Of a DNA stretch of 64,000 bases, positions 58,749 to 64,000 are shown piece after piece. The stretch covers positions 558,001 through 622,000 of the forward strand of contig NZ_QHKZ01000001.1 in the NCBI RefSeq assembly GCF_003194585.1, written 5' to 3'. The notes under the pieces were generated by a model. The model had not been told where the DNA came from. It worked only from the letters and a program-made list of their open reading frames with translations, and did not search any database. Within the stretch, counting starts at the first letter, position 1. Every line of letters starts with the position of its first letter. The translations under genes were made by a program, and so were the position numbers. The DNA is from Nocardioides daejeonensis. Its GTDB lineage: Bacteria > Actinomycetota > Actinomycetes > Propionibacteriales > Nocardioidaceae.

Positions 58749-59375
58749 ATGACGATGCCCACCCTGCTCGTGGTCCTGGACCTGGTCGGGATCTTCGTCT
58801 TCGCGATCTCCGGAGCGCTCGTGGCGGTGCGCAAGCGCCTGGACCTCTTCGGCGTGCTGGTGCTGGCGGGCACGACCGGGCTCGGCGGCGGGTTCCTTCG
58901 CGACGTGCTGATCGATGCGACGCCGCCGGCGGCGCTCGCCGACTGGCGCTACCTCATGGTGCCGGTCGCGGCCGGGATGGTCTGCTTCGTCTATCACCCC
59001 CAGCTGGGGCGGATGGAGACGGCCGTCAACGTCTTCGACGCCTTCGGGCTCGCGCTCTTCTGCGTCACCGGCACCTCGAAGGCGCTGGCCTACGGGCTCG
59101 GCCCGGTGCCGGCCGCGTTGATGGGCATGGTCACCGGCATCGGGGGCGGCATGGTGCGCGACCTGCTGGCCGGACGGGTTCCGGTGATCTTCCGGGGCGA
59201 GCTCTACGCCACGCCGGCGCTCGCCGGCGCGGCCATCGTCGCCGTCGGCCACGAGCTCGACGTCGCGTTCTGGATCACCGCGGCCGTCGGCGGCACCCTC
59301 TGCCTGGCATGGCGCCTGCTGGCACTGGCTCACCGCTGGCACGCTCCGCTGCCCAAGGGGCCGGCGAGCGTGTGA
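58749..59375 (+). CDS. TRIC-type cation channel (UPF0126)
   Basis: 208 residues, seven membrane helices in two inverted repeats. The repeated glycine motifs GTTGLGGGFLRDVLI and GMVTGIGGGMVRDLLAGRVPVIF are the family hallmark. Prokaryotic TRIC channels are trimers that conduct K+ or Na+. The physiological role in bacteria is unclear. No Shine-Dalgarno; probably leaderless. Confidence 0.9.
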   Translation: MTMPTLLVVLDLVGIFVFAISGALVAVRKRLDLFGVLVLAGTTGLGGGFLRDVLIDATPPAALADWRYLMVPVAAGMVCFVYHPQLGRMETAVNVFDAFGLALFCVTGTSKALAYGLGPVPAALMGMVTGIGGGMVRDLLAGRVPVIFRGELYATPALAGAAIVAVGHELDVAFWITAAVGGTLCLAWRLLALAHRWHAPLPKGPASV

Positions 59376-59403
59376 CCCGGGGCCGGCTCAGCGTGCCGGC
59401 GGA

Positions 59404-60705
59404 TCAGCCGAGGACCCGTCGCAGGTAGGCGTTGTCGAAGACCCGATGAGGATCGAGACGGTCTCGAAGCGCCAGGAACTCCTCGTAGCGCGGGTAGGAG
59501 AGAGCGAGCTGCTCGGCGGTCCGGGTGTGCACCTTGCCCCAGTGCGGCCGGCCGCCGTGCGCCACCATGATCTCTTCCATCGCGGCGAAGTACGCGCGGT
59601 GGTCGGTCTGCGCATTGACGTGGAAGGCCAGATACATCGACTCGCGTCCTGTCGAGGTGCCGAGAGTGATGTCGTCAGCCGGGGTCTGTCGGATCTCCAC
59701 CGGGAAGCTGATCCGCCAGGGAGAGCGTTCGATCCGTGCCCGTGCCTCTCGCAACGCAGCGAGCCCCTGGTCGCGCGGGACGGCGTACTCCATCTCCTTG
59801 AAGACCACGGTGCGCGGCGTCGTGAAGACCTTGTGCGGGATGTCGCTGTAGCGCCGCTCGCTGAGCAGGCGGCCGGCGAAGCGGTTGAGCCGGGGAACCG
59901 TCGCCGGCCGGAGGTTGCCGATCCGGTTCACCACGCCGAAGAGGGTGTTGGCCACGAAGTCGTCGTCGAGCCAGGCGCGCAGCGAGCTCAACGGCTCGGC
60001 CTCCGCGGGGTCCAGGTCGAGCCGGTTGTTGGTCTTGACCTGCATCGCGTCGGTGTGGGGAAACCAGTACATGTCGACGTGGTGGTTGTCGGCGACGAAC
60101 TCGTCGTAGCGGTCCAGCCCCTCGGCCCAGCCGAGCGGCTGCTCGTGCGCCTCCAGGACGCCCAAGGGCTCCACCTCGAAGGTGACCGAGGTCAGCACTC
60201 CCAGTGCCCCGAGGCCGATCCGGGCGGCGGCGAAGACGTCGGGGTTCTCCGTGCGCGAAGCGCGCAGGACCTCACCCGTCCCGGTGACCAGCTCCAGACC
60301 ACAGAGCTGCGCGGAGAGCGACGCCTTCACTCCGCCGGTGCCGTGCGTGCCCGTGCTCGTCGCGCCGGCGAGGGTCTGCTCGGCGATGTCTCCCATGTTG
60401 TGCAGCGAGAGGCCGAGCCGGGCCAGCTGCTCGTTGAGCACGTGCAGCGGTGTGCCGGCGAGGGCGGTGACGGTCATCGCGTCGCGATCCACCTCGACGA
60501 TGCCGGCAAGCCGCTCCGGGCGCAGCATGACGTCCTCGGGGGCGGAGATCGCGGTGAAGCTGTGCCCGGTGCCGACCATCTTCACCTGGCGCCCGCTCTC
60601 GGCAGCGCGGGTCACCGCCGCCACCACAGCCGCAGCGTCGACGGGAGCCGACACCTCCCGCGGCGAGGCCGTCTCGAGGCCGGACCAGTTGCGCCAGGTG
60701 CTCAT
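59404..60705 (-). CDS. FAD-linked sugar-lactone oxidase (GulD/ALO type)
   Basis: 433 residues. A VAO-type FAD domain carries [12 protein letters not shown], with H48 as the probable covalent flavin ligand, and [12 protein letters not shown]; the C-terminal D-arabinono-1,4-lactone oxidase domain ends with [46 protein letters not shown]. It oxidises aldonolactones; M. tuberculosis Rv1771 acts on L-gulono-1,4-lactone. ATG 60705 lies 8 bases from a minus-strand TAGCCT (60719-60714). Divergent from ferrochelatase. Confidence 0.88.
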   Translation of the reverse strand: MSTWRNWSGLETASPREVSAPVDAAAVVAAVTRAAESGRQVKMVGTGHSFTAISAPEDVMLRPERLAGIVEVDRDAMTVTALAGTPLHVLNEQLARLGLSLHNMGDIAEQTLAGATSTGTHGTGGVKASLSAQLCGLELVTGTGEVLRASRTENPDVFAAARIGLGALGVLTSVTFEVEPLGVLEAHEQPLGWAEGLDRYDEFVADNHHVDMYWFPHTDAMQVKTNNRLDLDPAEAEPLSSLRAWLDDDFVANTLFGVVNRIGNLRPATVPRLNRFAGRLLSERRYSDIPHKVFTTPRTVVFKEMEYAVPRDQGLAALREARARIERSPWRISFPVEIRQTPADDITLGTSTGRESMYLAFHVNAQTDHRAYFAAMEEIMVAHGGRPHWGKVHTRTAEQLALSYPRYEEFLALRDRLDPHRVFDNAYLRRVLG

Positions 60706-60713
60706 GGCTGCTG

Positions 60714-60719
60714 AGGCTA
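60714..60719 (-). promoter_or_regulatory. -10 element TAGCCT for a leaderless start
   Basis: On the minus strand TAGCCT precedes ATG 60705 by 8 bases. With the plus-strand TACGAT at 60773 it defines a compact divergent promoter region. Confidence 0.4.
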
Positions 60720-60772
60720 CTGGACCTGCACGCCAGGCCAGTCCCGGGCGTCGCTCGGTACGCACGGCTTCC

Positions 60773-60778
60773 TACGAT
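60773..60778 (+). promoter_or_regulatory. -10 element TACGAT for a leaderless start
   Basis: TACGAT is separated by 7 bases from ATG 60786 of ferrochelatase. This argues against the earlier in-frame start at 60777, which overlaps the box. Confidence 0.45.
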
Positions 60779-60785
60779 GGAGGCC

Positions 60786-61886
60786 ATGGCACCGGATCCG
60801 CACCCGTACGACGCCCTTCTCCTGGTCTCCTTCGGCGGCCCCGAGGCGCCCGAGGACGTGGTCCCCTTCCTGGCCAACGTCACGCGGGGCCGGGGCATCC
60901 CCACCGAACGACTGGCGGAGGTCGGGCAGCACTACTTCGACTTCGGCGGGCGGTCTCCGATCAACGACCAGAACCGCGACCTGATCGCGGCGCTGCGCGC
61001 CGACCTCGACGCGGCGGGCCTGGACCTGCCGATCTACTGGGGCAACCGCAACTGGGATCCCTACCTGCGCGACGCCGTCGCGCAGATGGCGGCCGACGGC
61101 GTCCGGCGGGCCGCCTGCTTCGTGACCTCTGCCTACTCCTCCTACTCCGGCTGTCGGCAGTACCGGGAAGACCTCGCAGCGGCGATCGACGGGGTGCCGA
61201 CGGCACCCCGGCTGGACCGGCTGCGGGCGTACTTCAACCATCCTGGCTTCGTCGAACCGGTCGTCGACGCCACGCTCACGGCGTTGGCGGGTCTCGACCA
61301 GCGACGCCGTGACGAGACGCAGCTGGTCTTCGTCACCCACTCGATCCCCGTCGCGATGAACGAGGGCTCCGGGCCTGGCGGCTCCGCCTACGTGGCCCAG
61401 CACCGCAGCGTGATGGCGGAGGTCGTCGAGCGCGTGCGCCTGGAGACCGGCCACCGCTATCTGCACGATCTCGTCTACTGCTCCCGTTCCGGACCGCCGC
61501 AGATGCCGTGGCTGGAGCCCGACGTCAACGACCACCTCGAGCAGTTGGCGGCGTCCGGCGCGCCGCCCGTCGTGCTGGTGCCGATCGGCTTCGTCTCCGA
61601 CCACATGGAGGTGATCTACGACCTCGACACCGAGGCGGCGGCGACTGCGGAGCGGCTGGGGCTGCCGTTCGCCCGCGCCGCGACCCCGGGGGTGGATCCG
61701 AGGTTCGTCGCGATGGTGCGGGACCTCCTGCTCGAGCGGGCGGCTGCCGAGCGCGGGGAGCCGGTGGAGCGCCGTACCTGCGGTGGTCTCGGGCCCGCCC
61801 AGGACCTGTGCCCCTCGACCTGCTGTCCCAACCCGCGCGCGGAGCTGCCGACGCTGGGTGGGCTGCCGGTCGGGGAGCGCGGATGA
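60786..61886 (+). CDS. hemH: Ferrochelatase, actinobacterial [2Fe-2S] type
   Basis: 366 residues. It inserts ferrous iron into a porphyrin; in actinobacteria the substrate is coproporphyrin III (CpfC). Motifs: [18 protein letters not shown] at the start, FVTHSIP with the catalytic histidine, and [18 protein letters not shown] with the conserved Glu. The C-terminus has the iron-sulfur cysteine cluster ([18 protein letters not shown]). ATG 60786 fits leaderless initiation. It overlaps the inositol monophosphatase gene by 4 bases. Confidence 0.94.
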   Translation: MAPDPHPYDALLLVSFGGPEAPEDVVPFLANVTRGRGIPTERLAEVGQHYFDFGGRSPINDQNRDLIAALRADLDAAGLDLPIYWGNRNWDPYLRDAVAQMAADGVRRAACFVTSAYSSYSGCRQYREDLAAAIDGVPTAPRLDRLRAYFNHPGFVEPVVDATLTALAGLDQRRRDETQLVFVTHSIPVAMNEGSGPGGSAYVAQHRSVMAEVVERVRLETGHRYLHDLVYCSRSGPPQMPWLEPDVNDHLEQLAASGAPPVVLVPIGFVSDHMEVIYDLDTEAAATAERLGLPFARAATPGVDPRFVAMVRDLLLERAAAERGEPVERRTCGGLGPAQDLCPSTCCPNPRAELPTLGGLPVGERG

Positions 61887-62686
61887 GTGCCGAGCTGCTC
61901 GCTCTGGCCCTCGACGTGGCGCACGAGGCGTCCGGCCTGGTTGCGGCACGGCGCGCGGAGGGCGTCGAGGTGGCCGGGACCAAGTCGTCGGCCGTCGACA
62001 TCGTGACCGAGGCCGACACCGCCTCCGAGCAGCTCATCCGCCGCCGGATCCTCGCCGCCCGCCCGGCCGACGGCTTCCTCGGGGAGGAAGGCAGCGACAT
62101 CCACGGCAGCAGCGGCGTGCGGTGGATCGCCGACCCGATCGACGGCACCGTGAACTTCCTCTACGGGCTGCCCCAGTACGCCGTCTCACTGGCGGCAGAG
62201 GTGTCGGGCGAGATCGTCGCGGGCGTGGTGGTCAACGCCGCTACGGGCGTCACCTACGCCGCACGGAGAGGTGGGGGCGCCACCCGGGACGGGGTGCCGC
62301 TGCGCGTGCGGGCCGCCGTACCGTTGGGGGAGCGGCTGGTGCTGACCGGCTTCAACTACGAGGCGCACATCCGCGAGGTGCAGGCAGCCGCCGCGGCCAG
62401 GCTGCTGCCCCAGGTGCGGGACCTGCGGCGGCTCGGGGCCTGCGCGCTCGACCTGTGCCACATCGCCGAGGGCGCAGCCGACGGCTACGTCGAGGAGGGT
62501 GTGGCGCTGTGGGACCACGCCGCTGGAGCCCTCATCGCGGAGGAGGCGGGTGCCCGCTCCGTGCGCACCGTCGGGCGTGGCGGCAAGCCCGCTCTGGTCT
62601 GTGCGCCGAGGGCTGGATTCGAGGAGTTCTGGGCACTGGTGACCGCGTGTGGATTCCTTGCCGAAGGCACGCTGATCGGGGAATAG
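61883..62686 (+). CDS. Inositol monophosphatase family protein
   Basis: 267 residues. Li+-sensitive phosphatase motifs are complete: GEEGSD (about 72), [15 protein letters not shown] with the metal-binding Asp residues, and [15 protein letters not shown] at the C-terminal metal site. It dephosphorylates inositol phosphates or similar sugar/nucleotide phosphates. ATGA overlap with hemH suggests coupled translation; the same pairing is common in Streptomyces-like genomes. Confidence 0.9.
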   Translation: MSAELLALALDVAHEASGLVAARRAEGVEVAGTKSSAVDIVTEADTASEQLIRRRILAARPADGFLGEEGSDIHGSSGVRWIADPIDGTVNFLYGLPQYAVSLAAEVSGEIVAGVVVNAATGVTYAARRGGGATRDGVPLRVRAAVPLGERLVLTGFNYEAHIREVQAAAAARLLPQVRDLRRLGACALDLCHIAEGAADGYVEEGVALWDHAAGALIAEEAGARSVRTVGRGGKPALVCAPRAGFEEFWALVTACGFLAEGTLIGE

Positions 62687-62813
62687 CCGACCCCGGTGGA
62701 TCGTTGCGCCGACACGTCGTGTGGAATGCGCGTGCGGATTGCGCGCCGATGGTGCACAATCTGGCGCCGAGTGTGCGACGAGCAGGTGCGTGAGTCATGA
62801 AGTGGAGAGGTTG

Positions 62814-63104
62814 ATGGCGACCGATTACGACGCCCCCCGCAAGAACGAAGAGGACCAGAGCGAAGAGAGCATCGAAGAGCTCAAGGCGCGGCGTCACGAC
62901 AAGAACTCGGGCAAGGTCGACGAGGACGAGGCGGAGGCTGCTGAGGCCTTCGAGCTCCCCGGTGCGGACCTGTCCCACGAGGAGCTCTCCGTCGAGGTGA
63001 AGCCCAAGCAGGACGACGAGTTCACCTGCATGAGCTGTTTCCTGGTGCACCACCGCAGCCAGCTGGCCGACGCCAGCTCGATGATCTGCCGCGACTGCGC
63101 CTGA
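62814..63104 (+). CDS. DUF4193 family small zinc-type protein
   Basis: 96 residues, strongly acidic (many E/D), with two CxxC pairs near the C-terminus (CMSC and CRDC) that can bind zinc. The C-terminal DDEFTCMSCFLVHHRSQLAD segment is the family hallmark. Function is unknown; it is conserved in actinobacteria, usually near DUF3093 and dut genes. ATG 62814 follows AGTGGAGAGG. A perfect palindrome terminates it. Confidence 0.9.
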   Translation: MATDYDAPRKNEEDQSEESIEELKARRHDKNSGKVDEDEAEAAEAFELPGADLSHEELSVEVKPKQDDEFTCMSCFLVHHRSQLADASSMICRDCA

Positions 63105-63114
63105 CCGAACAGCG

Positions 63115-63152
63115 GAAGCCCCGTACCAGCCTGCAGGCTGGTACGGGGCTTC
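63115..63152. terminator. Perfect 38-bp palindrome, bidirectional terminator
   Basis: The 19-base arm GAAGCCCCGTACCAGCCTG is followed at once by its exact reverse complement. It lies between the convergent DUF4193 and DUF4235 genes. Confidence 0.75.
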
Positions 63153-63189
63153 TCCGTGTCGCACGGCTTCTGCGAGCCGGCGCGGGTGC

Positions 63190-63498
63190 CTACTGGCCGT
63201 CGGCCCGCAGACCGGGCGGCAGCTCTCCGGTGGAGGCCTGGTAGTAGTGCGCAGCCTTGCGGGAGGCGAGCATCTTGACCACGCTGACGAAGGTGCCGCT
63301 GAATGCCGCCCACGCGACGGCCTCACGAAGGCTCACGTCGGGATCGGCGGGGTTCTCCGGTGGCTTGCGGCCGGTGGCCGCCTTCCAGGTCGCGTTCATC
63401 GACTTCTTGGCCAGCACGGTGCTCGCCACCGTGGTACCGAGCGCCATGACGGACCAGATCTTGGAGCTGGACTCTGCGGCCCCTGACTTCTTGGCCAT
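63190..63498 (-). CDS. DUF4235 family small membrane protein
   Basis: 102 residues. Two weak membrane helices (about 15-32 and 62-80) with KIWSVMALGTTVASTVLAKKSMNATWKAATGRKPP and VAWAAFSGTFVSVVKMLASRKAA, typical of DUF4235. Function unknown. ATG 63498 has AGGAGG 7 bases upstream and overlaps the stop of the DUF3093 gene by one base, so the two are coupled. Confidence 0.85.
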   Translation of the reverse strand: MAKKSGAAESSSKIWSVMALGTTVASTVLAKKSMNATWKAATGRKPPENPADPDVSLREAVAWAAFSGTFVSVVKMLASRKAAHYYQASTGELPPGLRADGQ

Positions 63499-63962
63499 CA
63501 CTGACCTCCTGTGGGTTCGGAGACGGAACTGAGGACGTGGGCCAGTCGCTGGGGGTGCCGCGTCGCGAGCAGCCAGTACGGCGTGGGGTCGGCCGGGTCG
63601 TCGATCTGCACCTTGACGGCCCGCTTCAGGTAGGGCCGCAGCAGGAGGTAGGCCCGGGCGTCGGCCTCGACTCCCGCTGCCCGCCGCGCAGCCTCGGGGT
63701 CCAGCGCGGTGGCCTCGCCGAGGAGGGCGAGCGGGATGTGAGCGCGGCCCGCGCGCAGCTCCCCGTCGACCACCTCGATGCGGGCCGACCCGAACTGGAC
63801 CAGTGCTCCGGCCAGCAGGACGCCGGCACCCAGCACGATGCCGCCGATGGCAGCACCCGAGAGTGCATCGACCACGGCCAGGACCAGGAAGAGGCTGACG
63901 AGCAGCATCGCTCCCTGGGCCCACCACCGCAGCGGCACGGACAGACGTTCGGCGTACTCCAC
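63498..63962 (-). CDS. DUF3093 family membrane protein
   Basis: 154 residues from GTG 63962, which starts at the family-typical EYAERLSVPLRWW. Two membrane helices (about 18-36 and 40-58) are followed by a PH-like cytosolic domain (SARIEVVDGELRAGRAHIPLALLGEATALD ... PYWLLATRHPQRLAHVL). Function unknown; conserved in actinobacteria beside dut and DUF4193. An in-frame ATG at 63998 would add 12 residues without family support. Confidence 0.85.
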   Translation of the reverse strand: MEYAERLSVPLRWWAQGAMLLVSLFLVLAVVDALSGAAIGGIVLGAGVLLAGALVQFGSARIEVVDGELRAGRAHIPLALLGEATALDPEAARRAAGVEADARAYLLLRPYLKRAVKVQIDDPADPTPYWLLATRHPQRLAHVLSSVSEPTGGQ

Positions 63963-64000
63963 GATGATGAGTTTCCCAGACCGGAGGTGGGAGCGCACGG

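Overview
The window is a high-GC actinobacterial chromosome segment, most like Nocardioides/Pimelobacter (Nocardioidaceae) or a relative. The reasons are the pervasive G/C third positions, many GTG/TTG starts, promoters of the TAGnnT type sitting 6-8 bases before start codons (leaderless transcripts), and actinobacteria-specific genes (sepH, kstR2, garA-type FHA, DUF881/Sbp, DUF4193, DUF3093). No rRNA, tRNA, CRISPR array or intact mobile element was seen.

Layout. (1) 1-4.6 kb: end of a membrane protein, a BtuF-like binding protein and the B12-dependent fused isobutyryl-CoA mutase icmF, with a tandem palindromic operator. (2) 4.8-17.3 kb: two CNNM/CorC-type membrane proteins, then the conserved actinobacterial cell-envelope/glycine block: CDP-alcohol phosphatidyltransferase, DUF881, Sbp, DUF881, gcvH, zinc-ribbon/FHA protein, MerR (ftsR type), bifunctional nuclease, MerR (Rv1830 type), a glycine riboswitch, gcvP and a serine hydrolase. 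(3) 17.4-37.5 kb: a steroid catabolism island. kstD and a MaoC hydratase (hsd4B type) diverge from hsaG-hsaF, followed by hsaA-hsaC-hsaB (ring A/B cleavage). After an enoyl-CoA hydratase-like gene, two CitE-like lyases and a patatin comes the HIP (C/D ring) cluster fadE33-fadE32-fadE31-fadD3, divergent from fadE30-ipdF-kstR2-fadA6. Gene order matches M. tuberculosis Rv3534c-Rv3538 and Rv3556c-Rv3564 closely, but hsaD and hsaE are absent. KstR boxes are visible before kstD/hsaG and hsaA, and a KstR2 box lies between fadD3 and fadE30. (4) 37.5-47.8 kb: a 20-bp tandem repeat array, beta-carbonic anhydrase, the lprG-P55 lipid export pair, parC (topoisomerase IV A), a fused GNAT/acyl-CoA synthetase, a DUF5998 protein and a phosphodiesterase. 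(5) 47.8-52.9 kb: an insertion-like segment with an ECF sigma/membrane protein pair, a visibly less GC-rich stretch encoding a secreted protein, and a FadD17-like acyl-CoA synthetase. (6) 53-64 kb: core genes again: thymidine kinase, sulfurtransferase, F420-type oxidoreductase, AcrA1-like double reductase, sepH, TRIC channel, sugar-lactone oxidase, ferrochelatase, inositol monophosphatase, DUF4193, DUF4235 and DUF3093.

How the genes work together. KstD and HsaA/B/C open steroid rings A and B. HsaF/HsaG turn the small fragment into pyruvate and propionyl-CoA. FadD3, FadE30-33, IpdF and FadA6 attack the remaining C/D-ring propionate, and KstR2 senses a HIP-CoA-type ligand. The glycine block couples gcvH and gcvP (with a glycine riboswitch) to a FHA regulator whose homologues control the TCA cycle. 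Functions are assigned by reading motifs and gene order; no database search was run.
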